Below the pieces are notes generated by a model. That model was not told the DNA's origin. It saw nothing but the letters and a program-made list of their open reading frames with translations, and did no database searches. Positions 50,710 through 61,998 of a DNA stretch of 64,000 nucleotides are shown here, piece after piece (positions within the stretch are counted from its first letter, which is position 1; each line of letters begins with the position of its first letter). Source of the stretch: Bifidobacterium eulemuris (lineage in GTDB: Bacteria; Actinomycetota; Actinomycetes; Actinomycetales; Bifidobacteriaceae); the NCBI RefSeq assembly GCF_014898155.1, contig NZ_CP062938.1:2790001-2854000 (forward strand), read 5' to 3'. The translations under genes and the position numbers were made by a program.

Positions 50710-50923
50710 TGGTGGCGATGGTGTCGGCTTCGATGGACACACGCTGAGCGGGGCGGGAACCGTTGGCCGCCGCGTCCCGCGTCAGTTCGAGCGTGTGGCC
50801 GTCCCAAGAGCGCACATGACCCACGAAATCACGGAATTTGGTGCGGTGGTCGGTCGGGTCGACCCCGTCGATCACCCGCACCACGATGCGCGATCCCGAC
50901 GGTATTTCCTGTGGCAGCGCCAT
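50672..50923 (-). CDS. Conserved small actinobacterial protein, unknown function
   Basis: 83-residue protein starting MALPQEIPSGSRIVVRVID with GHVRSWDGHTLELTRDAA and ending TIATIKPVPERPNPRP. The pattern of short beta-strands (RIVVRVID, FVGHVRSWDGHTLELT, RVSIEADTIATIKPVP) looks like a single SH3-like barrel, similar to the N-terminal module of some actinobacterial GNAT acetyltransferases, but the acetyltransferase domain is absent. AAAGGGGACCATC stands before the ATG. The 3' end overlaps tyrA. Confidence 0.7.
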   Translation of the reverse strand: MALPQEIPSGSRIVVRVIDGVDPTDHRTKFRDFVGHVRSWDGHTLELTRDAAANGSRPAQRVSIEADTIATIKPVPERPNPRP

Positions 50924-51020
50924 GATGGTCCCCTTTCGCAACGGCGACGTCCGATTACTCATCAGAATACTCGGGTAAGCTGGCGGATGATGTGAACACC
51001 AGGGGAGGGGAGACGAGGCC

Positions 51021-51992
51021 ATGCGTTTCGACGAGCAGCTGCGCGAATATCTCTCCTATCTCAAAGCGAATCGGGGATTGAGCGAGAACACGCGCAAAGC
51101 GTATGGCACCGATGTGGGGGAATGCCTGCAACTGCTGGAATCACGAGGTATCGAAAACCTATCCGAAGTCACGCTGGAGGATCTGCGTGGCTGGATGGCC
51201 CACGCGTCGCGTTCGCACGCGCGCAGCAGCATGGCGCGCAAAACGGTGGCGGTCCGCGGGTTCTTCGCATGGGCGCACGACCATGGCGTCACCACCGCCG
51301 ACCCGGCCGCCACGCTGATGACCCCGAAAATCCCCGACACGCTGCCCACGGTGCTCACCGAATCGCAGGCCGAACGGCTCCTGGGCTCGCCTACGGAGAA
51401 TCCCGAGCGTTCCGCCGCGGCCATAATACGGCGCGACCCCCACGAATCCTCTCCGGTCGCGCTGCGTGACGCGGCGATTCTCGAACTGCTGTACGCCACG
51501 GGCATCCGCGTGGCCGAATTGGTGGGGCTGAACGTCGATGATGTGGATTTCGACAGCCATACGTTGAAGGTGACGGGCAAAGGCAACAAGCAGCGGGTGG
51601 TGCCCTTCGGCGTGCCCGCCTCGCACGCCTTGGAGGATTGGGTGGAGCGTGGGAGGCCCGCCATGGTTCAGGCGGCGCGTGAGTCCTCGCATAAGACACG
51701 AGGCTCGGATAACGCGGGCGACGCGCTGTTCGTGGGCCAGCGTGGCGCCCGTCTTGACCAACGCGTCGCGCGCGAGGTGGTGCATCGGGCCGCGCGTGAG
51801 GCCGGCGTGCCCGACATCAGCCCGCACGCCTTGCGCCATAGCGCCGCCACCCATCTGTTGGACGGCGGCGCCGATCTGCGCGAGGTGCAGGAGATGCTCG
51901 GCCACTCCTCGCTGCGCACCACGCAGCGGTACACGCATGTGTCCATCGAACAGCTCAAAGCCCGCTACGGACAGGCCTTCCCCCGCGCGTAG
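51021..51992 (+). CDS. xerC: Tyrosine recombinase XerC
   Basis: 323-residue partner of XerD. N-terminal core-binding domain LREYLSYLKANRGLSENTRKAYGTDVGECLQLL; catalytic residues in ATGIRVAELVG (Arg), GKGNKQRVVP (Lys), HALRHSAATHLL (His-x-x-Arg), LGHSSLRTTQRYTHV (His and Tyr). SIEQLKARYGQAFPRA at the C terminus resembles the XerC end segment (LKxxYxxAHPRA). GGGGAGACGAGGCC precedes the ATG. It is monocistronic, convergent with the transglutaminase-like gene. Confidence 0.9.
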   Translation: MRFDEQLREYLSYLKANRGLSENTRKAYGTDVGECLQLLESRGIENLSEVTLEDLRGWMAHASRSHARSSMARKTVAVRGFFAWAHDHGVTTADPAATLMTPKIPDTLPTVLTESQAERLLGSPTENPERSAAAIIRRDPHESSPVALRDAAILELLYATGIRVAELVGLNVDDVDFDSHTLKVTGKGNKQRVVPFGVPASHALEDWVERGRPAMVQAARESSHKTRGSDNAGDALFVGQRGARLDQRVAREVVHRAAREAGVPDISPHALRHSAATHLLDGGADLREVQEMLGHSSLRTTQRYTHVSIEQLKARYGQAFPRA

Positions 51993-52036
51993 GGGGCATT
52001 CGACCAGTCGAAGCGACGGGGGTGAATCAAACGCAC

Positions 52037-52055
52037 CCGTGCGTCGTTCGCACGG
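52037..52055. terminator. Hairpin between convergent xerC and transglutaminase-like gene
   Basis: CCGTGCG (52037-52043) pairs with CGCACGG (52049-52055) across a 5-base loop in the 64-base gap, serving either strand. Confidence 0.6.
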
Positions 52056-52056
52056 C

Positions 52057-54669
52057 TTACCGCGAGGCCAAGCGGACGGCCAGCTCCACGGATCCCACGC
52101 TGTATCCGCTGCACGCGTAGGTGGCGACCGTCTTCGCGCGCTCGACATGCGCCACGACCAGCAGCGGCAGCTTCTCCGGATCGACGAAGGTGATGCGCGC
52201 CAGCCGTTCGGCGCTCGCCGCCTCGCAGCCGTAGCATGTGACCGGCAGGGGTAGGCGGTCCAGCTGGTCGACGATCGCCTTCGCCGGCGATGTGTCGCCC
52301 GGGCAGGTCGCGACGATCAGCTGAGGGCCTTCCGTCTCGCCCGCCGCTCCGACACGCTCCTGATACGCGCGCAGCTCGTCGAGCACATGGATGCTGGGCT
52401 CGGAGCCGTTCGCGTCGAGCACGCACAACACCGCCGGCGATCCGGCCCGCCCATGCTCGTCCATAAGACCGCGCAGGGTGCGTTTCGCGCCATCGTCCGC
52501 GGTGAGCGCAACCTCCTCCAGTTCGATGCGGTTCACCAGCTCGTCCTCGCGCGGCTCGCGCCACAGCAGTTCGATATCCGCCACGTCGCCTTCGACGACG
52601 TCGAACACGCGCTCGGCGGCCAGCTGGTTGCCGTTGGGCAGACGGGTGGTGGTGATGAGGCGATACCGTCCGGCGTCCAACGTCACCGTCATACATCCGT
52701 CGCGCCACGGACGGTCGGTGAGATCCAGCGACGTGTAATCCAAGCCGTGGTCGGTCCGGCATAGCCTGCCCAGAGTCCAATCCGCGGCGTAGCGGGGCGC
52801 GGTGCGCTCGCCGGCGCGCAGCCGCAGGACCGCAGGCTGGGCGACCGTCGGGGATGGGATCGCCTGCGATGCGGCTCCAGTCTTGCGGTCAGGCGAGGTC
52901 TGTGGAACGGTTCGCCAATCCGATCCGTCGAAGTATTGCGGCAGTCGGTTCTGGGGGTCGAGTCTGGCGGGCACGCCCAGCGCGCGGCACGCGCGTACGA
53001 AGGCGATGGCGCGGCGCAAAGGCGTGTCCCGGATATCCAACGGCAGCGCGAGTGTCAGCGCGTTGTGCGCTGGCGCGGCCGCGTCCGGATCGGGCGGTGC
53101 CGTGGAAGATCCGGCCATCGATTCGTCCAAATCGGCCAACATCCGGTACAACGCCTGCGGGTCGGTCCGCAGGCGCTTCCGCTCGTCGGCCGTGAGACGG
53201 TTGTGCAGCATGAGTCGGTGTTCGGTCAGCTCCTCGTCGTCCACCCGGGCGTTGAGCACGTACCCGCGCCAGATTCCGCGCGCCTCGTCGTCATCCATGT
53301 CGGCCAGCCAACGCGAGAACGTGTCGGTTCTCACAACCTTGGCGCATTCGTAGGCATCACGCAACTGCATACCGGTCACATCGGCCAGATCCTTGCCGCG
53401 CAATGCCCGCACCAGTTCGAGACGGTCGGCGTCATCGTCGGCGATCAGGAAGGCGCTGACCGTCGGCCAGTTGCCGCCGGCCTCGGCCAGAAGCCCGTCC
53501 ATACGGGCGTCGCCGGTGTTCGAAAGCCGCGCGAAATCCTCCAATCGGGCCACGCGCATGGCCTCCGCCCGCGCGGCCCGCGCCGCACCGCGGGCGCGTT
53601 CGTCGGCGGTCAACCGTTGGGCACGCGAGGCGTTCGAGACCGGCGCGGTCAGATCCGTCAGCCGCCATCCGTCCGGGGCGGAGGCCTCGTCGTCCAATGT
53701 GAGCGTCACCGAGGAGACCCGTGCCGTGTCCAGCGTCGTTTCGGCGAAGCGGTCGCCATATGCGGCGTGCACGCGTACGGAGCCTTTGCCCAACGTCAGC
53801 GACACCGTCCCCGAATCGTCCGTGTCGAGGGCGGCGATCGTCGAGTATTCGGCCATGTTGAGCAGTTGGAACGACACCGTCGCCCCTCGCGCCGGCGTCA
53901 CGCTGTCCGCCTGCATGACGCGCACCGTAAGCCGTGTGACGGGCGCGTAATGGTCGGTCACGTTCTCCAACAGTTCGTACCCGTCGCCGCCGGCCGAACG
54001 CGAGACGTTCACATTGCCGCACGAATAGTCGCTGAACACGCGCGTATGCACCAGCATCGCGCGGGTGGCGGCGCGGTCGAACCAGCCGCGGTCGAGCCGC
54101 TCCTCCGGCTCGCAGGCGCCCATGAACCGCCATACGCCGTCGATGCGCGCCTCGACCCAGGCGTGGTTGTCGTCGCAGTGCGCCCAACGCGGCGTGTAGA
54201 TTTGCCGGGCGGGGATGCCGATCGAGCGCAACGCGGTGACCAGCAGCGTCGACTCCTCGCCGCACCGGCCGACGCCGCGGTTCAATGCGCCGGCCGGCGA
54301 GATGGTCCGCCCGTCGGTGGGCGCGTAGGTCACATGCTCGGCGCACCAATAGTTCGCCTCGATGGCGGCGCGCTCCATATCCAAGCCTTGGACGCGGTCT
54401 CGCAGCTCCATCCAGATCCGCTCGCGGCAGGGGACGAGACGCTCGTTGTTGACCCGCGGCCATGCCACATAATGCACGAACACGTCATCGGGCAACGCGC
54501 GGGTCCAGTCCATCTCACGGCGCAGCATCGCCGCGTGGCGCGCGCACTCCGCCAAGGCCGCGCGTCCGTCGCGCAGGTCGAAGGGGCCCAGCGCGTCGGC
54601 GAACATGCGCATCAGCATGTCGGCATCGCGTATGTCGGTAAGGGGATTGTTCGAGGCGTTGACGTTCAT
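52057..54669 (-). CDS. Large transglutaminase-like protein, unknown role
   Basis: 870 residues, no signal peptide. A transglutaminase-fold domain near residues 90-210 has the catalytic Cys in GVGRCGEESTLLVTALRSIGIPARQIY and the His in DNHAWVEARIDGVWRFMGACEPEE, where the third residue is less certain. A beta-sandwich of the carboxypeptidase-regulatory kind follows (LTVRVMQADSVTPARGATVSFQLL, about 255-330). The central helical part has no recognisable motif, and the last 150 residues (PAVLCVLDANGSEPSIHVLDELRAY) look thioredoxin-like. Bacterial members may act as proteases or deglycosylating enzymes on imported material; this cannot be decided. It is monocistronic. Confidence 0.65.
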   Translation of the reverse strand: MNVNASNNPLTDIRDADMLMRMFADALGPFDLRDGRAALAECARHAAMLRREMDWTRALPDDVFVHYVAWPRVNNERLVPCRERIWMELRDRVQGLDMERAAIEANYWCAEHVTYAPTDGRTISPAGALNRGVGRCGEESTLLVTALRSIGIPARQIYTPRWAHCDDNHAWVEARIDGVWRFMGACEPEERLDRGWFDRAATRAMLVHTRVFSDYSCGNVNVSRSAGGDGYELLENVTDHYAPVTRLTVRVMQADSVTPARGATVSFQLLNMAEYSTIAALDTDDSGTVSLTLGKGSVRVHAAYGDRFAETTLDTARVSSVTLTLDDEASAPDGWRLTDLTAPVSNASRAQRLTADERARGAARAARAEAMRVARLEDFARLSNTGDARMDGLLAEAGGNWPTVSAFLIADDDADRLELVRALRGKDLADVTGMQLRDAYECAKVVRTDTFSRWLADMDDDEARGIWRGYVLNARVDDEELTEHRLMLHNRLTADERKRLRTDPQALYRMLADLDESMAGSSTAPPDPDAAAPAHNALTLALPLDIRDTPLRRAIAFVRACRALGVPARLDPQNRLPQYFDGSDWRTVPQTSPDRKTGAASQAIPSPTVAQPAVLRLRAGERTAPRYAADWTLGRLCRTDHGLDYTSLDLTDRPWRDGCMTVTLDAGRYRLITTTRLPNGNQLAAERVFDVVEGDVADIELLWREPREDELVNRIELEEVALTADDGAKRTLRGLMDEHGRAGSPAVLCVLDANGSEPSIHVLDELRAYQERVGAAGETEGPQLIVATCPGDTSPAKAIVDQLDRLPLPVTCYGCEAASAERLARITFVDPEKLPLLVVAHVERAKTVATYACSGYSVGSVELAVRLASR

Positions 54670-55043
54670 CGTGTGGCACCTTTCGTGAGCGATTGGCCTA
54701 CGCGGAGCGCGAAAGGCGGCGTTCTATGGAAGGAGAATTAACATAACAGTAACATTGACGGCGGCTCGCTTCGTTGGCGGTGCCGGATGTCTCCGGCAGA
54801 GGTGCCATATCAACCTGCGGGATTCGTGGGTTTTCCGCGTGAATTCGTTATGAGACTTTCGGAAAAAACGAAATATCGCCATGCAACGGGCATATTTCGA
54901 GATGGCGATTGTGCCTGTCGCGCTTGTGCGGCACAATTGACAATCAATCAAGCAAAGGGGTGGCGCTGGCACAACCGGCGGAGCCCCATTTTTGCGTGAA
55001 GCGGGGTGCGAATCCCCGCAATCCAATGAATAGGAGAAACCAT
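54670..55043 (+). promoter_or_regulatory. Structured leader of second Opp operon
   Basis: The 374-base gap between two divergent genes. It contains TTGTGC-G-GCACAA (54924-54936), a 6+6 palindrome overlapping TTGACA at 54937-54942 that resembles a -35. Next is a long hairpin (54957-54987, GGGGT arm, loop CACAA) followed by ATTTTT, which looks like an intrinsic terminator. A second stem, CGGGG (55002-55006) with CCCCG (55014-55018), and then GGAGAAACC before the ATG complete it. Together these suggest an attenuated leader; a clear -10 is not seen. Confidence 0.45.
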
Positions 55044-56638
55044 ATGAAGAAGAAAGCTCTCGCTTTCGCCGCCGCGGTCTGCGCCACCGGCCTGCTGCTG
55101 AGCGCATCATCACTGCCTACGGCTGCGAGCCGCAGAACCCGCTGATCCCGGGCAACACCAACGAGACCTGCGGCGGCAACCCGATCGATCTGCTGTTCGC
55201 CAAGCTCGTCGCCTTCGACGCCGAAGGCAACGCCGAGAACGAGGTCGCCGAGTCCATCGAGCCGAACGAGGACAACACCGAATACACCGTCACCCTTGAG
55301 GACGGCTGGACCTTCACCGACGGCACCCCCGTCACCGCCGAGTCCTTCACCAAGGCCTGGAGCTACGTGGCCAACGCCGCCAACGGCATGGTCAACTCCG
55401 GCTTCTTCAACATCATCGAAGGCTATGAGGACCTGCAGGACACCGAGAACCTCGACGGCACCGAGCAGCTCTCCGGCCTGACCGTGGTGGACGACACCAC
55501 CTTCACCGTCAAGCTCATCGAGCCGAGCTCCACCTTCCCGATCCAGGTGGGCTACACCGCCTTCGCCCCGCTGCCCGAGTCCTTCTACGACGACCCGGAG
55601 GCCTTCGGCGAGAACCCGATGGGCAATGGCCAGTACAAGCTGGACCACTGGACGCATGATTCCGAGATCGCCCTCGTCAAGAACGACGACTACAAGGGCG
55701 TCGCTCCCGCGCAGAACAACGGCGTGACCTTCAAGGTTTACACCGATGTCGAGGCCGGTTACGCCGACGTGCAGGCCGGCAACCTCGACGTGATGGAGTC
55801 CGTGCCGTCCTCCGCCACCGCCACCTTCGAAACCGATGAGACCGTCCAGGCCTACAACGAGGCCGGCTCCGTGATCCAGACCTTCACCTTCCCGTCCGAT
55901 CTGGAGCACTTCGCCGACGACGAGGAGGGCCACCTGCGTCGCCAGGCCATCTCCCGCGCCATCGACCGTCAGAACATCGTCGACAAGGTGCTCAATGGCG
56001 TCGGCACCCCCGCCACCGACTTCACCGCTCCGGCGATGCCGGGCTACTCCGACTCCCTCGAAGGCAGCGAGGTGCTCACCTACGACGCCGACGCCGCCAA
56101 GGAGCTGTGGGAGCAGGCCAACGCCATCAACGCGTGGGACAACGACAACGACAAGCTCACCATCGCCTACAACGCCGATGGTGGCGCCAAGCCGATCTAC
56201 GACGCGATCGTGAACTCCATCACCAACACTCTGGGCATCACCTGCGAGACCAACCCGATCGCCACCTTCTCCGAGTTCCGTGAGTCCATCTCCAACCGCA
56301 CCATGGAATCCGCCTTCCGTACCGGTTGGCAGCCCGACTACCCGTCCGCCGAGAACTACCTCAAGCCGCTGTATGCGTCCTCCGCTGCCGATGGCTTGGG
56401 CTCGAACGATGGCGACTACAAGAACCCCGAGTTCGACGCGCTGATCTCTCAGGCCGCCTCCGCTCCCGACACCGAGTCCGCCAACGCCCTGTACCAGCAG
56501 GCCGAGCAGATCCTCTTCGAGGACATGCCCGCCGTCCCGCTGTACTACAGCAACGCCAACGGCGTCGCCGCCCTCGGCGTGAACGGTCTGACCTTCAACT
56601 GGAAGAACCTGCCGGTCTACTACCAGCTCACCAAGTGA
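55044..56638 (+). pseudogene. Oligopeptide ABC transporter binding protein, frameshifted
   Basis: The first 20 codons (MKKKALAFAAAVCATGLLLS) are a lipoprotein signal, but instead of the lipobox cysteine the frame reads ASSLPTAASRRTR and stops at 55144. The rest of a family-5 binding protein continues in another frame from about 55105 (ITAYGCEPQNPLIPGNTNETCGG) through VEDGWTF-like LEDGWTFTDGTPVTAESFTKAWSY and TGWQPDYPSAENYLKPLY to 56638. The join lacks the cysteine and the usual Ser/Gly linker, so a small deletion has removed lipobox and frame. The TTG/ATG starts downstream would give an unanchored protein. It heads the second Opp operon. Confidence 0.8.
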
Positions 56639-56690
56639 GCCAGGCCCGTCCAGGTCTTGAATTCGAGGCCTGACGACAGCCATCAGAAAT

Positions 56691-56739
56691 CCAAAACGGG
56701 GAGATGAGGATAGTCCTTGTTTCCCCGTTTTGGGTTTTT
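56691..56739 (+). terminator. Terminator after frameshifted binding-protein gene
   Basis: CCAAAACGGGGA (56691-56702) pairs with TCCCCGTTTTGG (56722-56733), followed by G and TTTTT. The downstream permease then needs read-through or its own promoter in 56740-56890, where none is obvious. Confidence 0.9.
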
Positions 56740-56890
56740 ACAGTTTCATACGTCCTATGAACTGGTACACTTTCATGCAGTCAATGGCTGGCCGTCGTCA
56801 TGCAGGTCATGCGTTCCATGGAGGAACGCGCGGCATGCATGGGACGGTCATCCGATCCACTTACGACATCATGTGAAAAGGAGAGGGCCC

Positions 56891-57817
56891 ATGGGCAGAT
56901 ACCTCCTGCGGCGCATTCTGCAGATGATCCCGGTTGTGCTGGGCACCACGCTGCTGATCTACGCGCTGGTCTTCGCGCTTCCCGGCGATCCGGTGGCCGC
57001 GATGTTCGGCAGCAAGCCGGTGAACGAAGCGGTCGCCGCGCAGATTCGAGCCGAATACAATCTGGACAAACCGTTCATCGTCCAATACCTGCTGTTCCTC
57101 AAGAACGCGCTGACGCTCGACTTCGGCAAGACGTTCTCCGGCCAGCCGGTGATCGGCGAGATCGGGCGCGCGTTCCCCGTCACCATCAAGCTCGCGCTTA
57201 TGGCCTTCGTTTTCGAGGCGATCTTCGGTGTGGTCTTCGGCATCATCTCCGGCTTGAAGAAGGGCAAGTGGTACGACACCGTCATCCTCGTCGTCTCCCT
57301 GCTGCTCATCTCCGTGCCGACCTTCGTCACCGGCTTCGTGCTGCAGTACTTCGTCGGCGTCAAGTGGGGCCTGTTGCCCGTGACAGCCGGCAGTGACCCG
57401 GGCTTCATCGACCTGCTCATGCCGGCCATGGTGCTCGGCTCCGTGTCGATGGCCTACATCATCCGACTGACCCGCACCGAGGTCTCCTCCAACATCGCCG
57501 AGGACTACGTGCGCACCGCCCGCGCCAAGGGCATGAGCAACAAAAGCGTGATCGCCCGCCATATCCTGCGCAACTCGCTGATCCCCGTCGTCACCTACCT
57601 GGGCGCCGACCTCGGCGCGCTGATGGGCGGCGCGATGATCTCGGAGACCATCTTCAACATCCACGGCGTCGGCTATCTGCTCTATCAGAGCATCCTCAAA
57701 GGCGAAAGCAACATCGTGGTCTCCACGGTGACCCTGCTGGTGCTCATCTTCGTGGTGTGCAACCTGATCGTCGATATGCTCTACGCGGTGCTCGACCCGC
57801 GCATCCGGTACGCGTGA
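56891..57817 (+). CDS. Oligopeptide ABC transporter permease, OppB type
   Basis: 308-residue membrane subunit: MGRYLLRRILQMIPVVLGTTLLIYALVFALPGDPVAAMFG at the N terminus, the family's LDFGKTFSGQPV segment, and the EAA loop YVRTARAKGMSNKSVIARHILRNSLIP. AAGGAGAG lies before ATG 56891. It is intact, unlike its neighbours on each side, and the oppC gene follows after 14 bases. Confidence 0.93.
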   Translation: MGRYLLRRILQMIPVVLGTTLLIYALVFALPGDPVAAMFGSKPVNEAVAAQIRAEYNLDKPFIVQYLLFLKNALTLDFGKTFSGQPVIGEIGRAFPVTIKLALMAFVFEAIFGVVFGIISGLKKGKWYDTVILVVSLLLISVPTFVTGFVLQYFVGVKWGLLPVTAGSDPGFIDLLMPAMVLGSVSMAYIIRLTRTEVSSNIAEDYVRTARAKGMSNKSVIARHILRNSLIPVVTYLGADLGALMGGAMISETIFNIHGVGYLLYQSILKGESNIVVSTVTLLVLIFVVCNLIVDMLYAVLDPRIRYA

Positions 57818-57831
57818 CAAGGGGAGGAACA

Positions 57832-58817
57832 ATGACGGACGAAACCATGAACAATTCGACTTTCCCCCCCCCGCAGGCAAGGCGTTGCCCGGACAGGAGC
57901 GCTATGTGGCGCCCATCGAAGAGACCCCGCTGCAGCAGGTCGACTCCGTGGACGAGTCCGCGCCGGCCACCAGCATGTGGGCCGACGCGTGGCGCACGCT
58001 GCGTAAGAATCCGCTGTTCATCATCTCGGGCATCCTGATCATCTTCATCCTCATCGTGGCGCTGTTCCCGCAGCTGTTCACCAAGCAGGATCCGACCTAT
58101 TGCGATCTGAACTTCTCGCAGGATCCGGCCTCGGCCGGCCATCCCTTCGGCTACGATCTGCAAGGTTGCGACGTGTACGCCCGCGTGATCTACGGCGCGC
58201 GCACCTCGGTGAGCGTCGGCATCCTGACCACAATCATCGTCGCCATCGTCGGCGGCGTCATCGGCGCTCTCGCCGGTTTCTTCGGCGGATGGGTCGACGC
58301 GCTGCTCAGCCGCATCACCGACATCTTCTACGCGATCCCGTTCCTGCTGGGCGCCATCGTCGTGCTGCAGATGTTCCGCACCTCCGACTCGATCTGGAAG
58401 GTCGTGCTCGTGCTGGCGCTTTTCGGCTGGGTGTCGTTCGCCCGCATCGCCCGCGGCTCCGTGATGGAGGCGAAGAACCTCGAGTTCAACACGGCCTCCA
58501 CGGCGCTCGGTTCCACGCCGCTGCGCAATCTCGCACGCCATGTGGTGCCCAACGCGTTGGCGCCGGTCATCGTGATCGCCACCACCTCGCTCGGCTCCTA
58601 CATCGTCTCCGAAGCCACGCTGAGCTTCCTCGGTCTGGGCCTGCCCACCACCGTGGTCAGCTGGGGCGCCGACATCTCCAGCGCCCGCAGTCTGCTGCGC
58701 ACCAACCCCGCCGTGCTGTTCTACCCGTCCGCCGCGCTGGCCATCACCGTGCTCGCCTTCATCATGATGGGCGACGCCGTCAAGGACGCGCTGGATCCCA
58801 AGAGCCGTACGGCCTGA
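57832..58817 (+). pseudogene. Oligopeptide ABC transporter permease OppC, frameshift in C9 tract
   Basis: A good Shine-Dalgarno (GGGGAGG) and ATG 57832 begin MTDETMNNSTF, but the run of nine Cs at 57864-57872 shifts the frame. Seven or ten Cs would join it to AGKALPGQERYVAPIEETPLQQVDSVDESAP and the full OppC (helix NPLFIISGILIIFILIVALFP, loop EAKNLEFNTASTALGSTPLRNLARHVVP). Alternatively TTG 57885 could start a near-complete 310-residue permease without the first 20 residues. It could be phase variation, decay or a homopolymer miscall. The membrane domain itself is intact. Confidence 0.75.
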
Positions 58818-58829
58818 TCGGAGGAAACG

Positions 58830-60854
<2,025 letters not shown>

Positions 60855-60879
60855 TCCGCCCGGTCAGGCGTCTTCTGAC

Positions 60880-60914
60880 GGACCCCGGTTCCCCGATTGG
60901 AGGAGCCGGGGTCC
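60880..60914 (+). terminator. Terminator after second Opp operon
   Basis: GGACCCCGG (60880-60888) pairs with CCGGGGTCC (60906-60914); inner bases TTCC and GGAG extend the stem with mismatches. No U-run. Confidence 0.7.
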
Positions 60915-60948
60915 GCTCGTATCTGCGGGCGGTATCGCGTCTCGCTGC

Positions 60949-60954
60949 TAAGGT
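60949..60954 (+). promoter_or_regulatory. -10 box of likely leaderless xth promoter
   Basis: TAAGGT, 8 bases before ATG 60963, with no Shine-Dalgarno between. Confidence 0.45.
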
Positions 60955-60962
60955 CGTGTGCC

Positions 60963-61820
60963 ATGATCACCATCACCACTTCGAATGTGAACGGCATCCG
61001 CGCGGCCCGGCGCAAAGGCATCGAGGAATGGGCGGAGCGCAACACGCCCGACGTGTGGTGCATGCAGGAGGTGCGTGCGCCGCAGGAGGAGATCGATCCG
61101 ATCTACGACGCCTTCGCCTTCGGCTACATGGCGGCCGGACGCATAGCCGCTCCCGGCGAACTCACGCGCGTCAACGAGGTGTGCCGCGTCAAAGGCCGCG
61201 CCGGAGTCGGCCTGCTGAGCGCCCTGCCCGTCACCGCCACCCGATACGGACTCGCCGGACTGAACGAGGATGTGGACTCCGGACGATGGATCGAGACGGA
61301 CGTGACCACGCCGCAGGGCTATGGGCTGACCGTCGCATGCGTGTACGTGCACGCCGGCAACACGGACGATCCGGTCAAAATGGAGCAGAAATACCGCTTC
61401 CTCGACGCGATGCTCGCGAGGTTGGGCGAACTGCGCGACGAGGCTGCCGGCGGCGGCAGGCAGGCCGTGCTGTGCGGCGATTTCAACATCGCCCACACGC
61501 CGCTCGACATCAAAAACGCGAAAGCCAACGAGAAGCACGCCGGATTCCTGCCCGAAGAGCGCGCCTATGTGGACCGCTGGCTGGGGGAGTACGAGTTCGT
61601 GGATGTGATGCGCGACCTCGCCGGCGAGATCCAAGGCCCGTACACGTGGTGGAGCCAGCGCGGACGCGCCTTCGACAACAATGTGGGCTGGCGTCTCGAC
61701 TACCAGTTCGCCACGCCGGAGCTCGCGCAGACCGCGCGCGGCTTCGTGATCGACAAAGCGCCCACCTACGAGGCCCGATGGTCCGACCACGCGCCGTTAA
61801 GCGTCACCTACGACGTGTGA
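60963..61820 (+). CDS. xth: Exodeoxyribonuclease III
   Basis: Removes 3' blocking groups and cleaves at abasic sites in DNA repair. The 285-residue endonuclease/exonuclease/phosphatase-fold protein has ITTSNVNGIRAA, the metal-binding Glu in WCMQEVRAPQ, VYVHAGN, the catalytic GDFNIAHTPLDIKN and the His pair region WSDHAPLSVTY. Start ATG 60963 follows a TAAGGT box by 8 bases. Monocistronic. Confidence 0.92.
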   Translation: MITITTSNVNGIRAARRKGIEEWAERNTPDVWCMQEVRAPQEEIDPIYDAFAFGYMAAGRIAAPGELTRVNEVCRVKGRAGVGLLSALPVTATRYGLAGLNEDVDSGRWIETDVTTPQGYGLTVACVYVHAGNTDDPVKMEQKYRFLDAMLARLGELRDEAAGGGRQAVLCGDFNIAHTPLDIKNAKANEKHAGFLPEERAYVDRWLGEYEFVDVMRDLAGEIQGPYTWWSQRGRAFDNNVGWRLDYQFATPELAQTARGFVIDKAPTYEARWSDHAPLSVTYDV

Positions 61821-61998
61821 GAACCGTTCTCGACAACGCTGTAACCACATGGACCTTCAAAACGTTGGAATCCCGTCGACGGCAATGCCCAAATGGTTAA
61901 AGCGTTGCAACCATGGATGAATATTCAGGTGTTTCCAAGCGTAAGTGCTAGGCTTGTCACGGTTGCACCACACCGCCCTACTGAAACAAGGATAACCA

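Noticed and set aside
39466..51992. Tyrosine recombinases as signs of an integrated element
   Set aside because: Both match housekeeping XerD/XerC in conserved chromosomal contexts; there are no attachment sites, phage genes or composition break beside them.
55002..55018. tRNA T-arm-like stem-loop, CGGGG-TGCGAAT-CCCCG, before the second Opp operon
   Set aside because: The loop differs from TTCRANN at one key base, and no matching acceptor, D or anticodon arm can be built around it.
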